Positions 50,676 through 63,373 of a stretch of 64,000 nucleotides of DNA are shown here, one piece after another. This DNA is from Membranipora membranacea. Its lineage: Eukaryota > Bryozoa > Gymnolaemata > Cheilostomatida > Membraniporidae. A model generated the notes under the pieces. That model had not been told where the DNA came from. It ran no database searches and saw only the letters and a list, made by a program, of their open reading frames with translations. Made by a program: the position numbers and the translations under genes. The stretch spans positions 38,006,001-38,070,000 of the forward strand of contig OU612065.1 of the NCBI GenBank assembly GCA_914767715.1. Direction: 5' to 3'. The number at the start of each line of letters is the position of its first letter. Within the stretch, counting starts at the first letter, position 1.

Positions 50676-53600
50676 ATGGCGGAAACAGAGCCAAACTTAG
50701 CTAAGAAGATTCACATCTACAGTAATGGGGATAGATTCTTTACTGGTCGTCGGTTTGTAATCAATCCAAGGCAAACGAGGAATTACGAATCGTTTCTCAA
50801 TCAAGTGACTCAGTCTCTCAAACCCGCCTTTGGAGCTGTGCGGGTTTTGAGGACGCCTGAGAATGGACACCCCGTTGGTGATTTAGGCGATCTTGAAACT
50901 GGCAGATCTTATGTTGCATGTGCACAGAAGTTTGTCAAACTTGGGTGAGTTGAGACTGAGTGGCACTTTGTGTGAAAGAATATTATTGGTGATGTTTCAG
51001 CAGGTCCATTGACTCGGCTGCAGGAACATCTGCTGCAAGCTCCTCTCGGTTTACAGCAATGCTCTCTGTTGATGTCATCATTAGTATACCTGCTCAGTGA
51101 ACATGGAAGCATTTAGTTAGTCTATCTGGGTGCAGAAATATTGACTGATACTTGAATCTCTGCACTTTGAAATTGAACTCTTATCAGGAAATTCAAGTCC
51201 TATATTGCATTGCTTTGCTCAAATCTGATAGTCCAGTGAGTTGAATTTACTTAGCCATCTGGAATTTCGAGAGAGAATTTCCAGTTCCAGGCACGAATTC
51301 TAAGGCTCATCAGAAGGAAGTTTATGCAGTGCGTTCTTACTTGGTAATTGTTATCAATTGTTTTTTGCGATCCAATACGCTGCAAGTTTTTAAAACGCCA
51401 TTCAAGCCTTGAAGTTTAATACTTATGGTGAGACCTGAGTATTCAATCAATCTGGAATCGACTCAGGATTCTCAGTGAGACGCGTGCACAGTTTCTTGTG
51501 TTATGAAGCACAGCCATTTGTCGCAAGATTGTACGCCCTTTTAAATGTCATCCAGGGATCTAGTTTCTCATGTCAGATAACTCTGACACATGTGTACCTA
51601 TAGATTCAGTTGCGGCATCACTGCTTCTGAAACAAACTTCTCATTTGACATACTGACTTTTCCAACAAATTTGGATTTATTTTTCAAAATATCGAAATAT
51701 TTATATTTTGAGTTTCAATACGAAGCTGTCGGTTTTTTGTTTACTTCTTTAGGTTAGCTTTGATCACAACCGCTTAACTTACACCTTGACTATTCTCAGC
51801 CAGGAACATGATCTTAATTTTTTCTACATCAAATTAAAATAATTAGATTTTATTGCCATACAAAGTATAGCCAATTAGCACTGTAGTCATGGTAAGCTAT
51901 TTGCAGAGTCTAAACTACTCATCACCATACTAATTCTAGCCGCATGGTGTCGGCCAGAGTTGCTCATGCCATCTTCCCTGATTTTTTAATACCAAATAAG
52001 CAAGAGCGAGAAAAATGTATTAGATGAGTGGTCAATTTACAAACATACTTTTTTTTAGATCAAGTTGGATCCAGATTGCGTGTATTTTGAGTTGCCCCTG
52101 TTAAGGCTGGCGGCACCTCACCAGTAAAACAGAAACAATCAGAGTGCGGGAAAATTGGATCAAGCTTACGTTTACTATTTTTAGGGTTGTTCCACATCCC
52201 CATCATGAAAAGTTTATTAGAAACAATTGACTTTAATTTTGGTATTTTCAAACCGCTGATTGAAACATTGTATAATCAATCATGTCCATCAACAACATGA
52301 CCATTTGTACATTAATAACCTGGGTCTTACTACACTCTCTCTCGCCTGTTTATCATCAAGAGTACTGTTGGACATGAAATGTCTGGGTTGTTACCTGAAA
52401 TCAACATTACTTGTCCTTTTTAGAATGACAAAAATCTCATTTAATTGAGAGGTCCACTCTCTCAGTCCCGCCCTAAAACACTGTGTCCAAGATTTTGTGC
52501 ACACTTTTTGTTCTAATGACTTGTAGAATTCATTCATATATAATATAATTCACTGCCTCTCCTTGATTAACTCCTACTTAACTGCTTGTCACTATGATTA
52601 TTTGGTTATTTTTGTTGTAGTTATGAAGACATAACACTAAAACCGAAACCTGCTCCTTCACCAGAAGTAAGTTACGTAACTACTATTATATTATTGTCCT
52701 CTATAAGCCCCCCAATTTGGATATCCTCAGCTCAGAAATATCCATATAAGCTGCTAATTAGATCATTCATACATTTGACAGCAAACACAAGTACATGCAC
52801 TTTTATTCCTGTCTCACTGGGGTGTAGTAGTATTACATGACTGTGTGTGCATGCGGGCTCCTCTGACGCCGTCCCAACATTTCATCTTTGCGTGTTAGGG
52901 CCCTAAACTATCAGTCTAAATATAGCTGCGAATCTCAGATCAAAGCCCTGTGCATTCCCTGGCCTAGAAATAAGCTAAACCAATCACTGCTGAGAAAAAC
53001 AATGCTGTTGCTGTTTTGATAAAGACCCTAATCCACATTGGAGACAGTGCCATTAAAATTCATGACATTGCGTGTCATCTTCAAAGATGAGAACTCAATC
53101 TTCATAACAGCTTTAGATACTCACTCTACATAGAGATAAACACCCTGCCTGATATCTTGTATTTTATAGTGTTGAAGGTCGTAGGATGGGACATAATTAT
53201 CTTGAAATTATTGATTTAGAATAAAGCCATATGAGTTGTCTCCAGGACTACCAAAGATAAAATTGATTCACAAAAATACTCTTGATGAAATTTAAAGATA
53301 AATCAAAACTACAAGGTAACACAATTGCTGCTCTTAGCCAATACCGCTCTGTTACCGGTCCATCAGACGAGGTCGAGAGGCTCTGACTATTACATGCCTT
53401 GCAACAGCTTCAAACCAAGTTCCAAACAAAGTTCAACTAACCATTCTCAATGCTATAATGCTCTTTATTCCTAATACACTCATATTCTAAGTTCCACTGT
53501 TTCTTCTTTCAGAGGAAAAATAAGGTGATAGCCTCGGGAAGGATCAGGAAGATTGAGAGAACTCCTATCGCTATATTGTGAGTCCACTTTTCTCAGATTT

Positions 53601-56600
53601 AGTGTGGAGGCGTGAGGTCCGTTTGACGTCACATGAAAACATTCCCTCTTTAGAGTGACGCAAATACAAACTTTCAAATTTAATTGAGTCAGCAAATTCC
53701 CATTATTTCACAATCATTGTGCAAATACTTGAATTCACAATGTCCAGTGAAATACAGTTCGTACAGAGCCTTCAGTATTTGCTTGGTGGTTAAATTTAAT
53801 TTTTTTGATACAAACTTGGAGCACTGAGCAAAGACAATTATGATGCCAGAGTATGTGAGAAGATTCTCACATCAGCCCTCGTAAGCGACCGAGGTCAAAC
53901 AATCTTTTTGTTTTATAGAGAGTTGCTTAGCGCTGCTATGTACATAACGGGATGGTTGTACAGTGTTTTGCATGCTAATGAATACTCTTAAATAGTTAGT
54001 TTTGGTCTCATGAAATATTGATCAAGGGAATTGAAAAGCTGATCACAATTGATATGGCGTGAAAAGCGCTGCCCATACAAGAAGAATGAGGCATCATTAT
54101 AATCAATATTTAGTAACAGTCAGCTATAGTTCATTATTCCTCATTATTCCAGCGGATTGAAGGATTATGTTGTTTGTTGTTTAGAAAAAAAAAATTTGTC
54201 CAGCAACTCCAATGACAGCCTTCAGACATAACATGAAAGCGTAAAATTAGCTTTTTTTGAGGAATTTATGCGTAATAAATTGATGAGTATAATAAGAAAT
54301 ATATTTTATTCTGGTTGATGGAAAGAGATCTGTGGATTCAAAAACATGAATTACCAATGTTCTCAGTAGTTTCTCTGTAATGTTGTGATGACCAGGTCTA
54401 ACCGAGTTTAACCTGCCCTTTCACTCCTATCAATCGGGGAGAAATCTAACTTTTACAGCTGTGTGATGTTTCTGCGTAACACGCTGACAATAATTTGAAG
54501 CTGGTATAATAATCGATCTCTTATTTGTCTATCATCCCTGCTTTTTGTTGGACACTTTTAGGATTAAACATTTGACCTATTTTCTCACTCCTGTTACAGT
54601 GTATATACTAACGGTGAGGTGCTGGAACAGGCTAAGAGGATATTACTGAAGCCATGGGTACAGAAAACATGGGAGACAGTACTGGTGGCAATAAACGAGA
54701 AAATAAACCTCCGCACAGGAGCAGTTAGACAGTGAGTGTGATCAATGTGGACGGCGGGTTGTTATTTGGGCTAGCCGTATATACGTTGGAATATTTAGAT
54801 GACGCCTTCGGCACCTGGGGCTAGTGGGCAGTGAATGGCAGTGATCTTTGATTTTTACCAAAATTTTCTGACACCAAAATTTGACCATACCAACCAACAA
54901 AGGTCCCTTTACCTAAAACATCTTCAGCAGATATCATATTGAAACTTTAAAGGAAGACAATAGAAGTCAAGCAGACAATCACGCCAAATATACCCACTTG
55001 TCAAATCCAACAGAAAATAGTCTTAGTATAATTTTTACTGGAATAATTTGAGATTAGTAAAGTAATAAATGACTCCTGATGACAACAATGGTGTACACAA
55101 TTACTAAATTAGATATACTTTGGTTTTTTTCAGTATCATGGATTTCGTATCTAAAGATGAAGTGACAGAGGGAGTCCATCTAAAAAATAATGAATACTAC
55201 GTGGCTGTTGGCTCTGAAAAGTTCAAAGACTTTGAGTACGGAATGCAACATGCTATACTCTCCCCAAAACAGCAACAAAAGAGGTAAGAAAACCGCCTTA
55301 TGATAGTCTCATTGACAGCATCTGGCATCTAGGACTGGGTTAAGTTAGACCAAGTTTGGTCCATTTGCCTGCATTCGAAGTTGCTCCTGATCCACTGATC
55401 ACGGCGCACGCTGCGGTGTGATCGGTGGAAGGCAATGCAGGCAACTGGATTAAACTTGATCAAAATGTCTGTTGAGTATTCTGATAGAATGAGTATAATC
55501 ATGTGATGGTGCAGAGAAGAAGTTAAAATATTTTCATTCTACAGTGGCAAACTCAATTAAGCCAAGTTTGTTCCCTCTGCGGTGGAGGGGTGGTATCACA
55601 AGAGTTCCGGTGTTCTGGCACCTTGATACAAAGAATTTTAAATAACCTTAACTGCCACAGAGGGAATAAACTTGTTCTAAATTACAACTAGTTTCAGCAC
55701 TGCATTGTGGGATGTTGTGACGTCTCATTTAATATAAATTTATATTTTCTCACAATTTTTATTTTTTCTGCACCTGTGGTCATAAATAATTTACTATCTC
55801 GACGTCTAACCATAACCTTCTCTGTCCTTGGGCCTAAAATATTGATCAGGCACCACAGTGGTAGCTAAACTGAGTGCGATAACAGAACTGTGTGGGTGAG
55901 CAGCGCAACATTATGGATTTAGCAAAACATATAATATCAATACTTCCAAATTTTTATCATGTTGTTACAATTTCCTGGCTGTAGGCCAAGGCAGTATTTG
56001 ACAAAGAATTACTAACCAGGCAGCAAATCAATATCTACAATTGGTTATCAATAACCATAGAATAGGGGCCCATTCCTGTATGTTTTATTTCAACAGTAAG
56101 TTTTGTTATTGCTATGATATAATTGTGTATTAGTACTATGGGTGTATTGAAATAGTTTTACCATGATTGGCGCTCATGTGAGGTCTTATTTGTTGTTTAT
56201 ACTTTAGATTACCTTGCCTTACTAATTCGGTGTTACATGGTCAAATATACCACATGGTCAAGCAAAACCTGAGAATTTGTTGAAATCCTGTTAGATTCCG
56301 TTCTTTAAAGCATTTATTAGCAAGAAATAAATGTTGAATACGTTTTCATCCCAGTATCCCATAATGCAATGTTCTGAGTTTCTCAGAGAGTTTAGGTCCT
56401 TGAAAAGTATCACAGTTCTATACTTGATATCCCTAAGGTGTCAAGGCTGATGATGCATCATGGGAATGTTGTCAAAACGCTATCTTCAGCAATAATACAG
56501 ATTGACAACAGCCAGTCTCACCATGATGGTTGAGAGAAAGATTTGCTTACTTACCATTTCCATAACAGTATTTACACTTTGTTTTAAAGGCGGTATCCAA

Positions 56601-59600
56601 CTTTACAACCCTTAAAAAAGAAGAGCAAATCAGGGAGTAACACAGAGTCGGAGGGCTCATCACCGCTGGAGAGCTCAACTAACTCCACTCAGAGTATGGG
56701 TAAACGCAGCGATGATCCCTCACCACCAAAGTAAGTAACAGCTGGTATGATTTTAGTCCCTCTTAACATTTGATATGGGCAGAGGTATACCTATCAGGAT
56801 CCCTGGAAATTAATTAGGCCTGATGAATTTTTTGATGAAAAAAGAGCAAAAAGGTTTCAACTTAATTTTGATCGAAATTGAACATTTCTATAGGAAGATT
56901 TAATTATACCTATTGGGTCTTGATGGGTTAGCCTTGCAGCCTTGTGTGGAAGGTTAGCTAAGGCACCTCTAGCGTGACCCTGCGGTGCTTAGATGACATG
57001 CACGACGCAGCGAGAAACATGACGTCAGCGTCAACTGTCAAAATCAGAAATATGACCATCTCACAAACAATGACTGGTTAGGTGTGGGCAACTGGTCAAA
57101 CTAATCAAATAAAATGTCACAGAATGTATTGAGATAGTAGATGGCCGTGTTCAATGACCTACTTCTGTCATTGTATGACACTCGTAACCATAAACACACC
57201 CAAACAGTGATGTCGCGAACCTTTTACCTAAAACTCCCCTGAGCCCAAGAGTGCATTGTACACACAGTTAAAACTCATAGTTATTCTATGAAAACTTGTC
57301 CTAGTCACAGACCCCTGTATCGATCGGGCCTACAAGAACACTTTGATAAGTCACGTAGGTGTTTAACCGTAGGATGGCGGTGCGCTGTCTCCCTTGTTTT
57401 TCCTCTTGATAAAAATGTAAATTTCTGTGCCATAAAGGTGAAGTGCCGTGTCACTTTTCCAATTAATAAATTATACTCTCAAGCAAGCAAGACAGTGCAT
57501 TGAACTGGTTACTGGTATGAAAAGCAAAACAAGTGCAGTGGGTCTAATTGGTTTTCACACACACACCTATATAACCATAGGTATAAGTTTTGTGGCTCCT
57601 CAAGGCCTTCCAATTATTAACAGCGCTGTCCAAAATACCCCCACTACTATTAGCTTTACTCTACTCTACCTGAGTGTTATCGCTGTTGCTATATCCTGTT
57701 TTATTGATCAAAACAGTAATACACGAATAATAGAAGGAATTAAAAATTTAATTCCTTTCATCAGGTTATTTCGGTTCAATTATAATCACTTAATTTAGCT
57801 GTGACATACACAGCTTGCTCTCAGTCTATTTGTGCTTGTCTACAATCTGTGCTCTCAGTCTATTTGTGCTTGTCTACAATCTGCTCAGCAGCACTGGAGC
57901 GTACGTAATGCTGCGGTGGTTACTATTTCTTGGGATAGTATAACCAGTACACATCTCAATTTGCCGTTTGTAGAGAACTCTTACAAAACCTATCATGAAA
58001 CCCCCAAATTCAAACACAAAATGTACACCAAGATTCTAAGGTTATGGCTTACCTGAAAAATTCACCAAATGCCTCTCCCAGATTTTTGGCTGCGGTGTCT
58101 AATTGATGTATATGATGCCTATGATATGTATATGATGTGTATATGCCGCGTATATGTGTATAGGACATGTATACAACGTGTATATGATGTGTATATGTGT
58201 ATATGATTGACAGATATAAGAAGAAGGCAACGGCTCAGCCAGCCAATAATGAGGAGGGAATACCAATAAAACCAATAAAGCACAAAAGAGGAAGCTCTGA
58301 TAAGTCTAAAGAAGCCCATCCACCGCCCGCTGCCGCTGAGGAGCCGAAGAAGAAACCTGCAACCAGGAGACAACCTCCACCTAAAGAGTCGAGTCCACCT
58401 GCTAACAGCAATAAGAAGGCTAAACCTGTCGACCTGGATAAAGGTAATAAGCTGCGATGAAGATAAGATTAATTCTGAAAAGGATGGTATTCTTGATTTG
58501 AACTTTTGGTGTCTCCACAATTCTGATTTATTCCTATCCGTGAAGGCTGGTCATGCAGAAATGATAATTATGAGAGGGTTTGGCATCTATATGATTGGAC
58601 CAGCAAATTGAGTCCAATGTGTATGAATATAATGAAATCACAAGTTTTATTCTCCCCTTTGTAAATGTATTTCAGATTCCCCAAGGAAAGGTAAGATTGA
58701 GAATTGGGCCGACCAAGCAAGGTTTTCAAGACACATTTTTCGCCTTCTGCACCTGGAAATATTTTCGTTCATATATTTTGCATGCAAATGTGGTTTTCTG
58801 AAAATATTTGTCTAGCTACTGATGGTTGTGGTATCTATACTTGATTCTCAGACCACTAACAAATGGTGACTGGTTTGCCAGAGCATAGATTTAGGACCAG
58901 TACATGACAGAACAGTGCCAAGACCGCCATCGGACAACTTATATTATATTATACGTTATAAGTGTGTGTTGTCTTTTAAAACTAAATACTCAGACTAACT
59001 AATTGTGCGATGATGAGATAGTATGTACATTGCGCCTAACGGGAAACATGATGGAGATGTTTGGAGTTTTTTCCACCTCACACCTGGTTACTAATAGCTG
59101 TAAACTCATCGTTGACTGTTTCAATAACCTTATAATTTGATAGATGAAGGAGGAGTATTTAAATCAAAAGCAAAGAAACAGAAAGCTTCGGAGGTTAAAG
59201 AGGAGAAAGGCGTTAAAGAGGAACTACCCATAGACAAGCGCAAAGCAGAAGAAGTTGAGGTACATTTGTTATTCCCTGTCACAAAACACTAATAAATCTG
59301 ATCTCGGAGCGAGTCCATTGAATATTTATTTGGTTTCGAAGCTGAAATCAGCAATTTAATAGGCAATATTTATTTATCCATGCCCAATTTCAATTCAGGT
59401 AATGGATGAAATTTCAATTACTCAGTTTGAAACTGTTGCAATTAAGAGAGCTGTATTTACCAAGCGTGCCTGAATTTTGAAACTCAATTTGTTCAGCTGC
59501 CCCCACTTTCCCCCACGCAAGTGGTCGCTGCTCACAACGCAACTGTTTCGTTAACTGCTGCTTTCTGTTCCGTTTCATGAACTTTGTGTATGCCACAGAA

Positions 59601-62266
59601 AGTTTCTTGCTATCCGTTGGGGAGTTTTAAATTTGTTGTTATAAGTTGGAGTGAGTGAGATCACGTTATACTCTCTTTAGGATGAGGAGGTGCAAACATC
59701 TCCCCGAAAGAAAGAGCCCTTGCCTCCTGTTAATAAAAACAAAAAGAAAGCTGAGCCATCTCCTAAAAAGTCTGATCCAGTAAAAAAAGAGCCGGTAAAG
59801 AAAAATGAGCCAGCAAAAAAAGCAGAGCCAGCAAAGAAAGAGTCGCCTAAGAAGTCTCCAATTCCAGAAAACAAAGACAATACTCTGAATGAGGAGGAAG
59901 CAGCTACCAAAATCCAGTCTAATTATAAGGGCTATAAAACCAGGAAGGACTTAGCTGAAAATAAAACAGAGCCAGATGATAAGCCTAACAAAGAAGAGCC
60001 GAAGGAAAGGGAGCAAGAAGAAGACAATACTAAGGATAAGGCTGCTGTCAAAATTCAGGCCAACTACCGAGGCTACAAAACCAGAAAGGATCTGACAGAA
60101 GATAACGCAAAGGATCAAGAAGAAAAGCCCACGACCCCTAACCCTGAGGACGATGGGGATAAGTCCGAGGCTGACAATGAGCACCAGAAGAATGAGGCAG
60201 CTACAACAATACAAGCTGGGTACAGAGGGCATCAGGCACGCAAAGAGGTCAAGGCTATAAAGGAGGCAAAACAAGGTGATGCATCGAGTGAAGAGGCAAA
60301 ACAGGGAGAGGAGGCAAGGGCTCCATCTAGTCAGTCGAAATCCAATGTGAGTTTGTCAGCTGCATGTGCTTTCGATGGTGTGACCCTTTCCATTGACTCA
60401 TAGCTAGTTTCTCTGTGGCTTCTGTAACCCTGGATCTGTGTGGTGGTGACTTCACTCATTTCGGTCAAGACACAGAAGTTGTGCCCATTGGCCAAACAAA
60501 TGTATCAAAATTTACGACACCCATATCAAATCTTTCTGATTATGTTCTAGCTATTCGTAGTAATAGTAGTAGTCTCTTCTGCACTGGTTGTGTTGTAACT
60601 CCCAAACAAACCTATCCAAACTTTCTCTATTTATAAATTAGTCAGAAAGCGAATTTGCAACAAGATTACTGATTATTTATTATTCTTGGTGACAAATATC
60701 TGTACTGTTCTGGTTCTCTTCTACCCAAAAGCAAAACCATGACAGCACATCCCACTATTTGTGTATGAGTTGATTATGATTACATCATTCAGTTTCACGA
60801 AAATTTGGTGTTTTGTTGAGAATAATTGTTTGTTGTGGTGAGGTGTTTGTGATGCGTTAGTCTGCACCAGCTTTGCTCAGCTTCTGACATGTTTTGCAGC
60901 ATTTTGAGAAGCCAAATACAGGCAATGATATTGAAAACAATAATATCGATGATGAGGTAACAAGCCAATATGATGATACAAATGAACCTGAGGCCGAAAT
61001 TGAGCCTGATGTAAGTGTAGATGTTTGGGTAGTGTTATAGTCTTCAGTTCAGTGGTTATGCTACAGCACCCAAGCCCTTTCTATTTCCTGCACATATATA
61101 TCTGACGGTTTACTTTTTGTTCTGTCTACAAATTGATCGCTCCATGGTTGACATTATTTCCATGGATGTCAGGGAAGGTCAGCGGTTTTATGAACGGCGA
61201 CAGCTTTTGAAAATTCTGTGACAACCCTGCTCTCATATAAATTTCCGATGTCTACTAGAAGTATTCCTGTTATGATCCAGGACTATTCCTGTTATGTACT
61301 AGGCCTATTTTTGATATGTATTAGGACTATTCTTGTTGTGTATTAGGACTATGAAAACGCTGCTGTCAAGATACAAGCAAACTATAGAGGGTACAAAGTC
61401 CGACAAGGGCTCGATGCCAAGGTATACTTCTGTGTTGTATAGCTTGTCATTCATGCATGCAGTCACAATACACCAGCATCCCTATTATTTCAGTGTTATT
61501 GCAATTATGGCATCTTGTTCATTGTCGTCTGCCAGTTGGGTTGATACGCTGATGAACCTGTATAATATGTGTACTTAGATTGTTTGAGTGCTTTTAGCTG
61601 TTTAGGACAGGGGGGTGGCCAGTAAGGTTGCCCGAATAAAACAGCCTCGACATTCAAGCTACTGCAACCAGACAAACACAATTATAGTCTGCTTATCTCA
61701 CTTCAAAACTTACACACATTAGTTTTGTTCAGAATTCTCTAATAGTCGAAAAAAAACCGCTTCTTTCTATATGATTACTATCTTTTTCTGGTGATTTCGC
61801 CAAAAATATCCAAATAGCGCAATAGAAATTAAAGCTTCAAATATTTTGTAATCCATCTATCTTCAAACCGACCATTATTTTGCATGTACTCTCTGTAACC
61901 ATCATTAATATTTCCTGCACACCTATTGCTAGGTAATGTGATGATGTTATTAATAATCTAAACATTATAAAATATTAATACTGCTACCTGTCTGGAAAGA
62001 AAGAGATTGTTGTAAAAATATTCTAAAAATATATTTGCTTTATAACTAATCTTCTGTCATTCAAACCAATGAGGGAGTTCATTGGCCTTCATTGTTCAAA
62101 CACATTATCTTCTAACAATTAATAATGAATATTGTCAACTTGTATAGAGTTGTCTTTCTGTTTTAAAGAGAGGGCGATTTGTGCCCTTGCCATTCTCCCT
62201 TCCCTCACTTTCCATTTTTTAGTGATTTCTGTTGATTTGCTATTTATTTATATATTACAGGGCTGA
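50676..62266 (+). CDS. DCDC2: Doublecortin domain protein DCDC2-like, with IQ motifs
   Basis: Exons: 50676-50944, 52621-52666, 53513-53577, 54600-54731, 55134-55283, 56590-56730, 58214-58443, 58676-58690, 59144-59259, 59681-60346, 60900-61010, 61347-61421, 62261-62266; 673 residues. The first DCX domain (residues 10-90) has HIYSNGDRFFTGRRFVINPR, FGAVRVLRTPENGH and YVACAQKFVKL. The second (about 125-210) has FVYTNGEVLEQAKRILLKP, INLRTGAVRQ and EYYVAVGSEKFK. After it, KKKSKSGSNTESEGSS and DEGGVFKSKAKKQ match the DCDC2 tail. Unlike human DCDC2 (476 residues), the Lys/Glu-rich C-terminus holds four IQ motifs (AATKIQSNYKGYKTRK, AAVKIQANYRGYKTRK, AATTIQAGYRGHQARK, AAVKIQANYRGYKVRQ). DCX domains bind microtubules and DCDC2 acts in cilia; IQ motifs bind calmodulin. 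The last codon pair, Gly-stop, depends on the 62261 acceptor; reading through exon 12 would instead stop at 61444. Confidence 0.93.
50945..52620 (+). other. DCDC2 intron 1
   Basis: A 1.7-kb intron; no further exon or repeat recognised. Confidence 0.5.
55345..55464. repeat. Fold-back element, AAGTTT family, copy 2
   Basis: The left arm TTAGACCAAGTTTGGTCC, then ATTTGCCTGCATT, is matched by the reverse complement of AATGCAGGCAACTGGATTAA and what follows on the right, for an imperfect terminal inverted repeat of about 31 bp. An inner pair CCACTGATCAC and GTGATCGGTGG makes almost the whole element fold. It lies in DCDC2 intron 5. Confidence 0.8.
55555..55683. repeat. Fold-back element, AAGTTT family, copy 3
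   Basis: The left arm AATTAAGCCAAGTTTGTTCC, then CTCTGCGG, pairs with the right arm CCACAGAGGGAATAAACTTG, then TTCTAAATT. The ends resemble copies 1 and 2. It lies 90 bp from copy 2, in the same DCDC2 intron. Confidence 0.8.
57816..57883. repeat. Exact tandem duplication, 34 bp x 2
   Basis: Two identical 34-bp units (TGCTCTCAGTCTATTTGTGC and onward) at 57816-57849 and 57850-57883 in DCDC2 intron 6. The lack of differences implies a recent event. Confidence 0.9.
58104..58205 (+). repeat. GTATATGAT-type repeat abutting the exon 7 acceptor
   Basis: Irregular copies of TATATGATGTGTATATG fill the last 110 bp of DCDC2 intron 6, ending 8 nt before exon 7 (acceptor ATTGACAG). The usual polypyrimidine tract is replaced by alternating TG and TA. 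Confidence 0.75.
61259..61346 (+). repeat. 22-bp minisatellite ending at a splice acceptor
   Basis: Four units of exactly 22 bp (61259-61280, 61281-61302, 61303-61324, 61325-61346). The typical unit is GACTATTCCTGTTATGTACT plus AG. Each unit ends in AG, and the last AG is the acceptor of DCDC2 exon 12, which itself starts with GACTAT, the start of a fifth unit. Confidence 0.92.
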
Positions 62267-62517
62267 GCCTAGTCTGAAGCAGCAGTCTGAATCTTGTGGA
62301 GGAGATATCATTACAAACTTGATATGTATATTGCGACCAGATTCCAACACTAATATATAAATCAGGGTTATCAATTTTACATTTTTTCCATCCATACCAT
62401 GTTATCCGTCCATTATTTTATACTGAATATATCATACTCATGAGGCGTTAAATGCTCGATATAACATGATTAATCTGGTGGAATGGTACTGCGTTAATAA
62501 TTTTGTTCTGACTTTTG

Positions 62518-62539
62518 GCAAGGAGTTTCGACTCCTTGC
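62518..62539. repeat. AAGGAGT hairpin 4
   Basis: Perfect 9-bp arms GCAAGGAGT and ACTCCTTGC closed by TTCG, about 250 bp after the DCDC2 stop. Confidence 0.75.
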
Positions 62540-62760
62540 TTGTTAGGTGTCTTCACATCTCCAAAAGTGTATCTTCTCGAGCAGATTAGCATAGAGTGTA
62601 TTTATCCAGATACCCTGTCTGCTGTATATAGCCACTGCCACTAACCCATGTATATTATACTAATTATTTTATCGTCTTCCAATATTTTTTCTAATGAAGT
62701 ATTTACTCCGAAATATCTGAACTGATACTGGTTTGTGATTGAAATGAATGATATAAACTA

Positions 62761-62867
62761 GCCTTATCACAGCAGACTCGTTTTTGTTATTTTTTGATAC
62801 AACAGAAATGAGGCCGAAAATTTTTGTTGTTGAATACAACAAAAATGGGATCGCTGTGATAAGGCTT
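62761..62867. mobile_element. MITE with 13-bp TIRs and 10-bp target duplication
   Basis: The inverted ends GCCTTATCACAGC (62761-62773) and GCTGTGATAAGGC (62853-62865) enclose 79 bp with no coding capacity. The sequence ATATAAACTA occurs directly before (62751-62760) and directly after (62868-62877) the element, as a target-site duplication. A 9-11-bp duplication is typical of Mutator-like elements; the class is inferred. Confidence 0.85.
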
Positions 62868-63337
62868 ATATAAACTAATCCACAGAAATTCTGCATTCAC
62901 TTATATTTGGAAATAACATCATTTTATCTTTCATGCTTTGAGTGTAATTCGACCCAGTTATTCCTCACATGTCAGTATTCTGTTATTTTTCACCAGTATT
63001 TGATTACTCAAATTGTCAAATAAATAAACATCACTTCTATGGCGACCAGATGTAACAGCGATCCTATCATATCGAACTATTAGATATACAAATCATACAA
63101 AGTTGTGTGTTTGTATATCAATTAAAGTTTCTAGAGATATGTAATGCCACCCTCCGCAAGCTAACATGGTAATGCAATGTTGGGTCTTGCAATCGATTTG
63201 TATGAAATGACGTATCGGGCCATAGTTCAATTTTAATTTCAAGGTCCATCATACCATAATGATGGGCTGTTCTTCCCAGCAAAAAACTTACTTCGAATGC
63301 AAACCTTTCTCACAATAATATACCGGTTGATGAAACC

Positions 63338-63373
63338 AATGAACTCCCTCTTCCCAGGAAGAGGGAGTTCATT
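63338..63373. mobile_element. Palindromic 36-bp insertion with 9-bp target duplication
   Basis: A perfect inverted repeat has 17-bp arms (AATGAACTCCCTCTTCC and its complement) and a 2-nt centre CA. It is flanked on both sides by GATGAAACC (63329-63337 and 63374-63382). It looks like a transposon reduced to its two ends. A related arm, GAGGGAGTTCATT, sits at 62071-62083, also preceded by AAACCAAT. Confidence 0.75.

Noticed and set aside
57448-57798. 116-codon hydrophobic frame in DCDC2 intron 6
   Set aside because: It lies inside an intron of a well-supported gene and has no family match; chance frames of this length are expected in AT-rich DNA.
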